Source of the DNA: Methylotenera sp.
GTDB lineage: Bacteria > Pseudomonadota > Gammaproteobacteria > Burkholderiales > Methylophilaceae
Direction: 5' to 3'
NCBI GenBank assembly: GCA_020622105.1
Contig: JAHRYP010000017.1
Coordinates: 1-56,314 of the forward strand
DNA length: 56,314 bases
Shown: piece by piece, positions 25,488 through 35,177 of the stretch
Layout of the letters: the number at the start of each line of letters is the position of its first letter
Numbering within the stretch: the stretch's first letter is position 1
Notes under the pieces: model-generated
Database searches by the model: none
What the model was told of the DNA's origin: nothing
The model's input: the letters and a program-made list of their open reading frames with translations, nothing else
Translations under genes and position numbers: made by a program

Positions 25488-26987
25488 TTATTTTTTGCTG
25501 TCCATCTTGGCTTTTAATAAAGCGCCAAGATTGGTTGTACCAGCAGCTGCACCGTCATCTGGTATTTGAGCAGCTTCTTTAGTTTTAGCAGATTTTGCTT
25601 TTGGTTTAGCTTCTGATTTATCTTCAGAAGATGCACCTGATGGATCAGCAGTTAATTGTTTAACACCTAGTGAAATACGCTCTTTTTCAACGTCAATCGC
25701 CAAGATAACTGCTTCCAGCTCGTCACCTTTTTTGAAGTTACGGATAGCTTCTTCGCCAGACTGTGTCCATGACAAGTCAGACAAGTGCACTAAACCGTCG
25801 ATGCCACCTGGCAAACCGATGAACACACCAAAGTCAGTGATTGATTTGATTTGACCTGACACTTTATCGCCTTTAGCGTGTGTAGCAGAGAAATCATCCC
25901 ATGGGTTTGGTTGGCATTGTTTCATACCTAATGACAGACGACGACGTGCTTCGTCAATCTCAAGAATCATCACTTCAACTTCGTCGCCTAATTGCGCAAT
26001 TTTGCCCGGGTGAATGTTTTTGTTTGTCCAGTCCATTTCTGAAACGTGAACCAAACCTTCGATACCTGGTTCGATTTCAACGAACGCACCGTAGTCAGTC
26101 AAGTTAGAAACTTTACCGAACAAGCGTGTGCTTACTGGGTAACGGCGAGCTAAAGCAACCCATGGGTCGTCGCCTAATTGTTTGATACCTAATGAAACAC
26201 GGTTTTTTTCTTGATCGAATTTCAGGATTTTTGCTTCAACTTCTTCACCAACAGTCAGAACTTCTGATGGGTGTTTTACACGACGCCATGCCAAGTCAGT
26301 GATGTGCAGCAAGCCATCGATGCCGCCCAAGTCTACGAATGCACCGTAGTCAGTGATATTTTTAACGATACCTTTAACTACTGCGCCTTCAGTCAATGTG
26401 CCGATCAGTGCTTCGCGGTCAGCGCCAGCACTAACTTCCATTACTGCACGACGTGAAACAACGATGTTGTTACGTTTACGGTCAAGTTTGATCACTTTCA
26501 AATCACATTCTTTGTTTTCGAATGGAGTCGTGTCTTTTACTGGACGTACGTCAACTAATGAACCTGGCAAGAATGCCATGATGCCGTTTACAGATACGCG
26601 TAAACCGCCTTTAACTTTACCGCTTACGAAGCCTTTAATGATACGGCCCTCGTTCATTGCGTCTTCAAGATCCAACCATGTTTCCATGCGTTTAGCTTTT
26701 TCGCGTGAAAGTACAGTTGAGCCGAAGCCGTCTTCTAGTTTTTCAATGGCTACTTTAACAAAGTCACCCACTTGAACCTCAAGTTCGCCTTGAGCATTAC
26801 GGAATTCAGCAGCGTCGATAACGCTTTCAGATTTAAGACCAGCGTTAACGATCACGTGGTCGTTATCAACTGAGGTTACTTCAGCCGTGATTACTTCGCC
26901 AGAACGCATTTCCTGACGTGCCAAGCTTTCTTCAAAAAGCGCAGCAAAAGATTCCATCGGTGAAGCAGAAGATGTAGTAGAAGCCAT
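25488..26987 (-). CDS. rpsA: 30S ribosomal protein S1 with five S1 domains
   Basis: S1 helps the 30S subunit bind and unfold mRNA. This protein has 499 residues, against about 557 in E. coli. The five S1 domains present correspond to E. coli domains 1-5. Domain 5 ends at [13 protein letters not shown], and instead of a sixth domain there is a Ser/Glu/Lys/Ala linker of about 35 residues. The ending [12 protein letters not shown] resembles the C-termini I recall from betaproteobacterial S1 proteins. The sixth domain therefore seems to have been lost internally, with no frame disruption visible. It is co-directional with cmk upstream and ihfB downstream, the usual order. Confidence 0.95.
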   Translation of the reverse strand: MASTTSSASPMESFAALFEESLARQEMRSGEVITAEVTSVDNDHVIVNAGLKSESVIDAAEFRNAQGELEVQVGDFVKVAIEKLEDGFGSTVLSREKAKRMETWLDLEDAMNEGRIIKGFVSGKVKGGLRVSVNGIMAFLPGSLVDVRPVKDTTPFENKECDLKVIKLDRKRNNIVVSRRAVMEVSAGADREALIGTLTEGAVVKGIVKNITDYGAFVDLGGIDGLLHITDLAWRRVKHPSEVLTVGEEVEAKILKFDQEKNRVSLGIKQLGDDPWVALARRYPVSTRLFGKVSNLTDYGAFVEIEPGIEGLVHVSEMDWTNKNIHPGKIAQLGDEVEVMILEIDEARRRLSLGMKQCQPNPWDDFSATHAKGDKVSGQIKSITDFGVFIGLPGGIDGLVHLSDLSWTQSGEEAIRNFKKGDELEAVILAIDVEKERISLGVKQLTADPSGASSEDKSEAKPKAKSAKTKEAAQIPDDGAAAGTTNLGALLKAKMDSKK

Positions 26988-27128
26988 TAAAAAAATTACC
27001 TAAGATTAATCCCACCTAGCAGCGGGGTAGTTAAAAAAACTGCACATCTGTGTGATGCAACAGGCCTTTAAAGTTTATACAAAAACTTTGAGTCGATGAT
27101 TATAACTAAAACATTGAAAAATAAAAGA

Positions 27129-27821
27129 CTATTTACAATTTTTATTCAATTTTTTATGCTCAAAATTCTGTAAAACAGTGTTAACCGCTTCGGCAATTGT
27201 TAAGTTGTCGGTCTCAAGCAAGATTGCGTCTGCTGCCATCACCAGCGGAGCACTGGCTCTGCCTTTATCTCTGGCGTCGCGCTCCTGCAAATCGAGCAGG
27301 ATATTTGCATAATTAGCAGGCAGGCCTTTACCTAGTAATTGTTTATAGCGGCGCTCTGCACGCGTTTCTGTTGAAGCGGTTAAAAATATTTTTAATTCGG
27401 CATCCGGGAATATTACGGTACCCATATCGCGGCCATCAGCCACTAAGCCTGGCGCCTGACGGAATTTGTGTTGTAAATCAATCAGCGCAGCTCTGAGAGG
27501 GGCATGTACTGCAACCTGAGAAGCGCCTTTACTCATTTCTTCAGTGCGGATCAATTCTGAAATGTCAGTATTATTTAGATAAATCTGCTCATTCTTAAAT
27601 TGAATATCCAGTTTGCGGGCACACGCTGCTACTGCCTCAGCGTTGTGCCAGTCGATGCCGTTTTGCTTGGTCGCAAAAGCAACTACACGATAAAGTGCGC
27701 CTGAATCCAGATAGCCAAAGCCAAGCTTATCTGCCACCAATTGTGCCACGGTACCTTTGCCAGATGCAGAAGGCCCATCTACGGCGATGACTGGAATCGT
27801 GTTCTGAGCAGTTTTATTCAT
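27129..27821 (-). CDS. cmk: Cytidylate kinase
   Basis: Phosphorylates CMP and dCMP. The 230-residue protein carries the P-loop DGPSASGKGTVAQL near residue 16, YLDSGALYRVVAFA for nucleotide binding, DGRDMGTVIFPDA, and the ERRYKQL and ERDARDKGRASAPL stretches of the lid. It lies between aroA and rpsA as in many proteobacteria. The C-terminal tail is Lys/Asn rich and short. Confidence 0.95.
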   Translation of the reverse strand: MNKTAQNTIPVIAVDGPSASGKGTVAQLVADKLGFGYLDSGALYRVVAFATKQNGIDWHNAEAVAACARKLDIQFKNEQIYLNNTDISELIRTEEMSKGASQVAVHAPLRAALIDLQHKFRQAPGLVADGRDMGTVIFPDAELKIFLTASTETRAERRYKQLLGKGLPANYANILLDLQERDARDKGRASAPLVMAADAILLETDNLTIAEAVNTVLQNFEHKKLNKNCK

Positions 27822-27921
27822 TTAAAAAATTTATCGTTATGGTTTTAACAATCAATTGGATTTGATGTTGGTAAAAGTAGAACATAGCCAAATAGAAGCA
27901 GATAACACAGGAGCACTTATC

Positions 27922-28145
27922 ATGGCCAAGACCTTCTCGTTTGCAATTTTACACTTTACCGTAGCATTTACGGTAGGCTATTTACTGACTGGCAGGTCAT
28001 GGTCGGCGGCTTGCTCGCTATTATTGAGCCTGCCTGTAATACAGTGGCGTTTTATTTTCATGAAAAAGCATGGAAACGGTTTGAAGAAAACAGCCCTGAA
28101 CAGCATGCCAGAGCTGTGAACATGGGCTGGTTCCACGTACATTAA
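27922..28145 (+). pseudogene. DUF2061 membrane protein gene, frameshifted
   Basis: ATG 27922 behind GGAG opens a frame reading MAKTFSFAILHFTVAFTVGY, the start of DUF2061 small membrane proteins. After the Thr-Gly near 27988-27993 the expected continuation (VMVGGLLAIIEPACNTVAFY then HEKAWKRFEEN) appears in another frame and runs to TAA at 28143-28145. One missing base around 27991-27993 explains the switch. As written, the initial frame goes on with unrelated residues to a TGA at 28117-28119. The restored protein would be about 74 residues with two hydrophobic segments. It is divergent from cmk and convergent with aroA. Either a genuine lesion or a sequence error. Confidence 0.85.
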
Positions 28146-28167
28146 ATTACGGGCACTTAATGGCTAG

Positions 28168-29466
28168 TTATGAAGCCAGTTTTTTGAATTCTGCAAAATA
28201 ATTCGGGAATGTTTTTGCCACACAGTTAGGGTCATTGATCACAATCGGTACATTTGCTAATGACACGAGTGAGAAGCACATGGCCATACGGTGGTCATCA
28301 TAAGTGTCAATCACCGCGTTAGGTGTTAATTGCGCCGGCGGTGTAATTTTGATGTAGTCCGCACCTTCTTCTACAGTGGCGCCAACTTTACGTAATTCTG
28401 TGGCCATAGCAGCGATACGGTCGGTTTCTTTTACCCGCCAGCTCGCAATGTTGCGCAAGGTGGTGGTGCGTTCTTCATTAGTTTCTCCTTGGGCAAACAG
28501 TGCAAGTATTGCCAATGTCATTGCCGCATCTGGAATATGGTTGCAGTCCAGATCAATTGCTTTGATTTTTTCAGCTTTGGTTGCCGTGATATGGTTTTCA
28601 CCATAGCTGATATGACCACCCATGAGTGCCAATGCTTCAGCAAAGCGTACGTCGCCCTGAATACTGTGTTCGCCGAGGCCTTCGACGGTAATGTTGCCCG
28701 CAATTGCGCCGGCAGCCAGGAAGTAAGACGCGCTGGAAGCGTCACCTTCAACAAAAATCTGGCTTGGTGAGTGATAGCTGCTACTGGCTGGAATAGTGAA
28801 ACTCTGCCAGCCATTTCGTTCAACTTGAATGCCAAATTTGGCCATCAGGTTAAGTGTAATTTCAATATAGGGTTTTGAGATCAGTTCGCCAACCACTTCA
28901 ATCGTGGCTTTTTGTTTTGTGAGCGGCAGTGCCATGAGCAGGGCAGTTAAAAACTGGCTGGAAACGTCACCACGAATCTTAATGGCGTTATTCAGATTTA
29001 AAGTTGCCGCTGATATTTTTAGCGGAGGAAATCCCTCGTTCTGCAAATATTCAATTTGCGCACCGGCTTGACGTAAGGCATCAACCAGATCACCGATCGG
29101 CCGCTCGTGCATACGTGGCACGCCTGAGAGTTGGTAATCACCATTGGCAAAAGCCAGTGCAGCAGTTAATGGGCGAAATGCTGTGCCGGCGTTACCCAAA
29201 AACAGGTCTGCATTTTTGTTGGGGAAGTTGCCATTGCAACCTGCCACACGCCATGCGTTTTCGGCAAAATTTTCCAGCTTAACACCCAGTGCTGCCAGCG
29301 CTTCCAGCATGCGGGAAGTATCATCCGAGGCTAACAGGTCGCGGATTTCAGTGACGCCATCTGCTAAGGCTGCCAGTAACAGGGTGCGGTTTGAAATGCT
29401 TTTTGAGCCGGGCAGGGTAATTGTGCCGTTTGCACTGGTGCTGGCTAAGAGAGTGAGTTGTTCCAT
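28168..29466 (-). CDS. aroA: EPSP synthase (3-phosphoshikimate 1-carboxyvinyltransferase)
   Basis: Joins shikimate 3-phosphate and phosphoenolpyruvate, the sixth shikimate-pathway step. The 432-residue protein shows the N-terminal [18 protein letters not shown], the [19 protein letters not shown] signature, [12 protein letters not shown], and near the end the family motifs [19 protein letters not shown] and [14 protein letters not shown]. It sits 34 bases after tyrA in the tyrA-aroA-cmk-rpsA order. Confidence 0.96.
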   Translation of the reverse strand: MEQLTLLASTSANGTITLPGSKSISNRTLLLAALADGVTEIRDLLASDDTSRMLEALAALGVKLENFAENAWRVAGCNGNFPNKNADLFLGNAGTAFRPLTAALAFANGDYQLSGVPRMHERPIGDLVDALRQAGAQIEYLQNEGFPPLKISAATLNLNNAIKIRGDVSSQFLTALLMALPLTKQKATIEVVGELISKPYIEITLNLMAKFGIQVERNGWQSFTIPASSSYHSPSQIFVEGDASSASYFLAAGAIAGNITVEGLGEHSIQGDVRFAEALALMGGHISYGENHITATKAEKIKAIDLDCNHIPDAAMTLAILALFAQGETNEERTTTLRNIASWRVKETDRIAAMATELRKVGATVEEGADYIKITPPAQLTPNAVIDTYDDHRMAMCFSLVSLANVPIVINDPNCVAKTFPNYFAEFKKLAS

Positions 29467-29500
29467 TTTTACGGTTTGCGCTTATATATTCAATGAAGGG

Positions 29501-30373
29501 TTACTGGTTTTGTTTTCTGGACTCGCCCCAGTTGTTGCGCGCAACACTTGCACGTTCGAACAGTGCTTCCAAGCCTGCACCGTCTTGCGCTTTTAGTAAT
29601 TGCTGTAGCTTGCTGAGCTCTTGCTGGTATGCATCAAGTTCGTTCAGCAGGGCAGTTCTGTTTGCAAGGCTAATATCTCGCCACATTTCAGGATGACTGC
29701 CGGCAATGCGCGTAAAGTCTCTGAAACCGCTGGCGGCAAAGCCAAATAACTGTTCAGCATTGGTGCGTGATGCAATATCATCTACCAAAGCAAATGCCAG
29801 CAGGTGCGGTAAATGGCTTACAGCTGCAAATATGCCATCGTGGGTTGCGGCTGTCATTTCGCTGACATTTGCGCCGCACGCTTGCCACAGTGTTTTTACA
29901 AGCGCAATTGCTTCTGGGTCTGTTTCGGCGGTTGGTGTCAGTACAACATTTTTATTCAGGTATAAATCTGCTGTTGCAGCACTAACACCGCTTTTTTCAG
30001 CACCGGCAATCGGATGACCGCCTACAAACTGATTAAATTGTTCACCTAAAATGTCTTTTGCACATTGCAGAACATCGCCTTTGGTGCTGCCGGCATCGGT
30101 AATTACCGTCGATGCATTTAAATGTGGCTTGATAGCGTTCAGTATAGCGGGGGTTTGTGCGACTGGAGCGGCAATCAGAACGAGGTCTGCATCTTTAATC
30201 GCGGCCGCAACATCGCTGGTATCCACGTCAATAACACCCAGGTCAAGCGCAGTTTGCAGGCTTTCGGCCGAGCGACCAACGCCGACAATAGTCGCTGGAG
30301 TTTTTGTTTTTTTTAGGGCCAGCGCAACAGAGCCGCCAATCAGGCCTACGCCAAAGATTACAAGTTTTTTCAA
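29501..30373 (-). CDS. tyrA: Prephenate dehydrogenase
   Basis: Oxidatively decarboxylates prephenate toward tyrosine. The 290-residue protein begins with the NAD-binding VIFGVGLIGGSVALALKK and carries the conserved VGGHPIAGAEKSGV and the active-site stretch HDGIFAAVSHLPHLLAFAL. It is monofunctional, with no chorismate mutase or ACT domain, the usual betaproteobacterial form. It heads the minus-strand block; pheA and hisC, which often precede it, are absent and the upstream gene at 30614 points the other way. Confidence 0.93.
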   Translation of the reverse strand: MKKLVIFGVGLIGGSVALALKKTKTPATIVGVGRSAESLQTALDLGVIDVDTSDVAAAIKDADLVLIAAPVAQTPAILNAIKPHLNASTVITDAGSTKGDVLQCAKDILGEQFNQFVGGHPIAGAEKSGVSAATADLYLNKNVVLTPTAETDPEAIALVKTLWQACGANVSEMTAATHDGIFAAVSHLPHLLAFALVDDIASRTNAEQLFGFAASGFRDFTRIAGSHPEMWRDISLANRTALLNELDAYQQELSKLQQLLKAQDGAGLEALFERASVARNNWGESRKQNQ

Positions 30374-30613
30374 TTTAATTGTCTGAGTTATTGATCTGAA
30401 TTGTTATAGCCTTGATTGTAACATTGTTGCAATTGCTGCGATGTAACCTGAAAGTGTTTTTGTACGACACTGCTTTGTATGTGGTTAAACACAGAGTTTT
30501 TTTTGTTTTCTAGAAGTAATTCTATTTCTACATACCAGTTGAAAATAACAGCGTGTAGATTATCTGTATTTTTTGAGTAATAATAGCTGTAACAAGTCTG
30601 GCTAAGAAAAATA

Positions 30614-31078
30614 ATGAAAATCTGGCAGATCGGTTTACTTATTCAAATCGCGGCATTTCTATTGCCGTCTTCTACTGTTGCCGAAACCGTATTGGCAACT
30701 GCTGGCATCGAAAACTCACAAGTAGTCGCAATCACCTCAGCCGCATACGATCCTGGCGATGTCAGCCGCAATACACTACGTGCCATATTTTTAATGCGTT
30801 ATGCCAAGTGGGATGATGGTATGCCGGTCAAGGTGTATGTTTTTTCAGATACAGATCCCAAGCATGAAATGTTCACAAAGGAGATTCTAAGATTTTTGCC
30901 GCGTCAGCTCAGGCAAGCCTGGGATAGGCAGGTTTTTTCAGGGTTGGGTCAATATCCGGAGCAGGTGCTTTCAGTTCAGGACATGCTCAAAAAGGTTAAA
31001 ACTACACCCGGTAGCGTAGGCTATCTATCCATGCAAGAGGTAACTAAAGATGTGCGCATCCTACAAATTCGTCCATAA
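30614..31078 (+). CDS. Periplasmic PstS-like substrate-binding protein
   Basis: A 154-residue protein with a signal peptide ending near VAE at about residue 24. The body resembles short phosphate/PstS-like binding proteins: RNTLRAIFLMRYAKWDDGMP (the 'insertion of a loop after a start domain' typical of the PBP-like family), VYVFSDTDP, HEMFTKEILRF and TTPGSVGYLSM. It is half the size of a true transport binding protein and has no permease nearby. The next gene overlaps its end by 29 bases, then a GGDEF/EAL gene follows. I infer a sensor role, presenting a ligand to the membrane enzyme. Confidence 0.75.
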   Translation: MKIWQIGLLIQIAAFLLPSSTVAETVLATAGIENSQVVAITSAAYDPGDVSRNTLRAIFLMRYAKWDDGMPVKVYVFSDTDPKHEMFTKEILRFLPRQLRQAWDRQVFSGLGQYPEQVLSVQDMLKKVKTTPGSVGYLSMQEVTKDVRILQIRP

Positions 31079-32255
31079 AACCTGCGCCTGTTTTACAGTA
31101 TGCCTGATGCTGTTTATGCATAATTCTGTATGGGCGTTAGACGCACTGGATGGGCGTTTACAGCTGCATGGCTTTATCGCACAGGGCATGGTGAATACCA
31201 GCGGTAATAATTTTCTTGGCAAGAGCAAGGATGACATCAGTTATGATTTCCGTGAAATTGGGGTCAACGCTTCCTATCGGGCCATGCCGCAATTATTATT
31301 TTCGGCACAGTTGATGTCGCATCGTGCCGGTGAGAGTGATGACGGTGAACCGGATCTTGATTATGCTTTTGTAGACTGGACTGCATTCTCGGGTAATTGG
31401 GGCAGGATTGGCACCAGAGTCGGCCGGATCAAAAATGCCTACGGCTTATATAACACTACACGTGATGTGCCATTTGCACGGCCTGGCATTTTACTGCCGC
31501 AGTCAATTTATTTTGAACGTACACGTAAGTTATCATTAGCGTCAGACGGCATTAATTTTTACGCAGATCACTTAAGTGAATTGGGTACTTTCAGTGCCGA
31601 AGTGAGTCTGGGCTACCCTGTGATTGATAAAGCAAGCGAGACCGCAATATTGGGTAAAGTACGTGGCGACTTTCATACTGATTTAACCCAGCTTTATCAG
31701 CTAAAGTATGAAAGCCCCAGTGCTGAATATGTGTTTGCGGCCACAGTGGTGAATATGGGTGTTTCTTATGACCCGGCTACGGTTGATGTTTTAAAGGCTG
31801 GCAGCTTCCTGTTTGATCCAGTTGTTTTGTCTGCCCAGTACAATGCGGAAAAATGGAGTCTTACCGGAGAGTATGCTTTCCGTTCTTCAAGGTTAAGAGG
31901 ATTCGGCGCTTTTCCTGATGTGGCTCAGGATGGCGAAAGCTACTATTTGCAGGGTACATACCGGGTCACGCCGAAGTTGGAAATGCTCATGCGTTACGAT
32001 GTGGCATACAGCAATCGCGATGACCGTAATGGTAGTGAATATGCCAGCAGGACCGGCCGGCCTGACTTTACGCAATACAGCAAAGACTGGACGCTGGGTT
32101 TGCGCTATGACGTGACATCTGAATTCATGGTGCGTGCCGAATATCACAACATAGAAGGCACTTCAATATTGCCCACGCTAGACAATCCGGCAGGTCCTGC
32201 TTCTTATGAAAAGCGTTGGGATATGTGGATGTTACTCGGCTCCTACCGTTTTTAA
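31050..32255 (+). CDS. Outer-membrane beta-barrel (porin-like) protein
   Basis: A 401-residue protein with a signal peptide ending at VWA|LD (about residue 29). It is rich in alternating aromatic/polar strands (DLDYAFVDWTAFSGNWGRIG, LEMLMRYDVAYSNRDDRN, WTLGLRYDVTSEFMVRAEYH) and ends in a C-terminal Phe (LLGSYRF), the BAM recognition signal. No named porin family is clear. It overlaps the binding-protein gene by 29 bases and precedes the GGDEF/EAL gene by 20, so the three form one operon. It may admit the ligand seen by the binding protein. Confidence 0.8.
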   Translation: MCASYKFVHKTCACFTVCLMLFMHNSVWALDALDGRLQLHGFIAQGMVNTSGNNFLGKSKDDISYDFREIGVNASYRAMPQLLFSAQLMSHRAGESDDGEPDLDYAFVDWTAFSGNWGRIGTRVGRIKNAYGLYNTTRDVPFARPGILLPQSIYFERTRKLSLASDGINFYADHLSELGTFSAEVSLGYPVIDKASETAILGKVRGDFHTDLTQLYQLKYESPSAEYVFAATVVNMGVSYDPATVDVLKAGSFLFDPVVLSAQYNAEKWSLTGEYAFRSSRLRGFGAFPDVAQDGESYYLQGTYRVTPKLEMLMRYDVAYSNRDDRNGSEYASRTGRPDFTQYSKDWTLGLRYDVTSEFMVRAEYHNIEGTSILPTLDNPAGPASYEKRWDMWMLLGSYRF

Positions 32256-32275
32256 ATGATGCAGTGACCTGACCC

Positions 32276-35110
32276 ATGTATTCATCTGGAAAAATGCCAA
32301 AGTTTTTTCTGAGTCTTAAATGGAAGACTATGTCTTCACTCGGTCTGGTTTTACTGACCATCATGATTTTTCTGATCTCATGGTCTTACATGAGTCAGAC
32401 CTCACGATTTGAGAAAGAAAGGGAATTTGTTAATACACGCTACCTGGAACAGGTTAAAGCGATGCTTGATGACTTTTCTTTAAAAATATCCCAAGTGTCT
32501 TCGCTCGTGGCAACCATGATAAGTATCGATGATACTTTATCTTCTTCCGGCATATTGTCATGGCCAAGTGCAAAGAAGCGTGTAGATGTTGCATGGGCGG
32601 CACTCCAGATAGACTATGGGCTGGATTCTTTACGTATCTATAATGCAGATAACGATCTAGTTGCAAAATGGGGTGGGTTACAGCCGGCAAGCGAGCTTGA
32701 ACTCAGGCAAGTGAAAGCATCGATTCGCCGCGAGGTGAGCGTGGCATGGGTTGACTGCACCCATATTTGCCAGCAATACGCAGCTACCCCTATTTTAACT
32801 AATGGCGATGTGGCCGGTGTGGTGTTGGTGTCGGCCAATATGGCAGACCTGATTCTGGCTTTTCATCGCATCACCAATGCAGATATCGGTTTCATCTTAA
32901 ACAATGTGGCGAAGGAAAATGAAAACACATTACCAAGGTTGGGAATGCATGTGGCAGGGCTCTCAAACACGGATATCAATATACCTTTACTGCAGAAACT
33001 GGAAAGTGTTTCATTAACCAAAGGTAAAACCTCCTGGCAGCGCCTGCAGTCCGGTGAAAACTATCATGAGCTGGCATTTCTGCCGCTTGATGATGGTATG
33101 GGGCATTTACAGGCTATGATCGTAGTTATTGATAATGTCACTGCTTCTGTTCACTACATCAACAACTATGTGTCAGAAAGGTTGAAGATTGGCTTTGTAC
33201 TGTCTTTTTTTGCGATGCTGGCGATGTATCTGCTGTTAAACGCACCGCTTAGAAGAGTGACAAATGCTGTCAAGGCCATTCCATTTATCGGCAAACATGA
33301 TTTTGATGCTGCGCGGACTCAAATTCATATACGCGATAACCCGATGTTTAGCGATGAGGTTGATAAACTGGCAGAGGCTGCATGGCAGCTTACCAACCAG
33401 CTGGAAGCGCTTGAAAAAGATGCTGGCAGGCATCATTCGGAAATGCTGGATATGTTGCGCCGGATTTCTCAGGCAAACGAGTTTTCAGAGCGTATTCTGG
33501 AAACAGCGCAAGTAGTCATTATCACGCAGAACATAGATGGTACGGTTACCAGTATCAATCATTATGGAGAGCAATTGCTGGGATGGAGCAAGGATCATTT
33601 GCAACACAAACTCCTGCGGGAAGTGTTTAAATCCAAAGAAGCCGGTAGCCAGTTAAAGAAAATTTTTAAAAGTATTATTTCTCAAGGGCTGGATCATTAC
33701 TATCACGAATGCACCATGATCTGTAACAAAGGTGTGGAACGTGAGATTGCATGGCATCATTCTAGAATGGATGGAGAGGTCGTGCAGATTTTATCTGTAG
33801 GCGTTGAAATTACATTGCGCAAGAAAAGTGAAGAGAAAAGCCTGTATCTGGCTGAACATGATCAGCTTACCGGACTTATCAATCGCCAGTGCTTTATGCG
33901 TGAGGTTGAGAATGTGCTGCTTAGAATCAGAGGCACTTCCGAGCAATATACGCTGCTGTACCTTGACCTGGATGGATTTAAATATATTAATGATATTTCC
34001 GGTCATCAGGCCGGTGATATTGTATTGCGCATGGTAGCCGAAGCCCTATCCAAATTATGTCGTCGCGATGATATTCTGGCGCGTCTTGGCGGCGATGAAA
34101 TGGGTATTCTGCTCAGTGATTGTGATGTGGAAAATGCAATTAAAGTAGCAGAAAAGATTAATCATCAGTTCGGTGAAATACGTTATCCGGGTTTGGTAGG
34201 CGAGCATCATATTTCCAGCAGTATCGGTATTGTCAGCGTGACAGATGCCAATCAGGATGTAAGGCACTTGTTAGCGAACGCGGATATCGCTATGTATCAA
34301 GCCAAATCAATAGGTAAGGCGCGCTGGTACGTGTTTTCTGAGGGGGAACGCCTGCAGGAAAAACTGGAGCAACGCGTGCTGTGGGAAGACCGTATCAAGC
34401 AGGCATTACGTGAAGAGCGTTTTGTGATGCAGTATCAGCCGATACTGGATATTCACAAAAATACAATCAGCCATTATGAAGCGCTGGTGCGTATGCAGGG
34501 CGATGATGGAAGTTTGATACCTCCTGTTGAGTTTATTGAAGTTGCAGAGAAGTCTGGATTTATTAATGAGCTTGACCAGTATGTAGTGCGAACCGTAATA
34601 AAACGCTGGGCGGCATTAATGGCGGAAGGTAAACAGCGTAAGGTTGCCATTAATTTATCTGGCCTGAGTATGAATGATGAGTCTTTATTGCAACTGCTTC
34701 AGGACTTGTTTATGCAACACCCGGACTTACCTTCGCACATCATTTTTGAAATTACAGAAACTGCAGCTGTGGCAGACTTTGGCCTGGCTAAAGAGTTTAT
34801 TGAAACAGTAAGGGCGATGGGATGCGCTTTTTCTTTGGACGATTTTGGCGTAGGTTTTTCTTCGTTCTATTACCTGAAACATTTTCCGGTTGATTACGTA
34901 AAGCTTGATGGTTCTTTTATACGAAATCTGGCGGATAGTCCTGACGATCAGATATTCGTGCGTGCACTGGCTGAGGTCGCGCGCGGCTTTGGCAAGTTCA
35001 CCGTTGCAGAGTTTGTCGGTGATGAGCGCAGTCTGGCATTGCTGCGCAGCTATGGAGTGGACTTTGCACAAGGATATTATGTTGGCAAACCTTCAAATGA
35101 AATTTTATAA
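32276..35110 (+). CDS. Membrane GGDEF-EAL c-di-GMP enzyme with PAS domain
   Basis: A 944-residue inner-membrane protein. Transmembrane helices at about 18-38 and 306-326 enclose a large periplasmic sensor, followed by a linker, a PAS domain (about 400-520), GGDEF (about 525-690) and EAL (about 705-944). The GGDEF site reads GGDEM at 605-609, with Met in place of Phe. The inhibitory RxxD site (RRDD, 596-599) is intact. EAL motifs look complete: EALVR at 735, NLS, EITET, DDFGVGFSS and KLDGSF. It should hydrolyse c-di-GMP and may also make it. It is the third gene of the binding-protein/barrel operon. Confidence 0.9.
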   Translation: MYSSGKMPKFFLSLKWKTMSSLGLVLLTIMIFLISWSYMSQTSRFEKEREFVNTRYLEQVKAMLDDFSLKISQVSSLVATMISIDDTLSSSGILSWPSAKKRVDVAWAALQIDYGLDSLRIYNADNDLVAKWGGLQPASELELRQVKASIRREVSVAWVDCTHICQQYAATPILTNGDVAGVVLVSANMADLILAFHRITNADIGFILNNVAKENENTLPRLGMHVAGLSNTDINIPLLQKLESVSLTKGKTSWQRLQSGENYHELAFLPLDDGMGHLQAMIVVIDNVTASVHYINNYVSERLKIGFVLSFFAMLAMYLLLNAPLRRVTNAVKAIPFIGKHDFDAARTQIHIRDNPMFSDEVDKLAEAAWQLTNQLEALEKDAGRHHSEMLDMLRRISQANEFSERILETAQVVIITQNIDGTVTSINHYGEQLLGWSKDHLQHKLLREVFKSKEAGSQLKKIFKSIISQGLDHYYHECTMICNKGVEREIAWHHSRMDGEVVQILSVGVEITLRKKSEEKSLYLAEHDQLTGLINRQCFMREVENVLLRIRGTSEQYTLLYLDLDGFKYINDISGHQAGDIVLRMVAEALSKLCRRDDILARLGGDEMGILLSDCDVENAIKVAEKINHQFGEIRYPGLVGEHHISSSIGIVSVTDANQDVRHLLANADIAMYQAKSIGKARWYVFSEGERLQEKLEQRVLWEDRIKQALREERFVMQYQPILDIHKNTISHYEALVRMQGDDGSLIPPVEFIEVAEKSGFINELDQYVVRTVIKRWAALMAEGKQRKVAINLSGLSMNDESLLQLLQDLFMQHPDLPSHIIFEITETAAVADFGLAKEFIETVRAMGCAFSLDDFGVGFSSFYYLKHFPVDYVKLDGSFIRNLADSPDDQIFVRALAEVARGFGKFTVAEFVGDERSLALLRSYGVDFAQGYYVGKPSNEIL

Positions 35111-35177
35111 ATACCAGCTTGTAGCATAGTTCATTTGTCATCAAAGGCTGCTTACAAGCCTGCTGAAACCTATAAAA

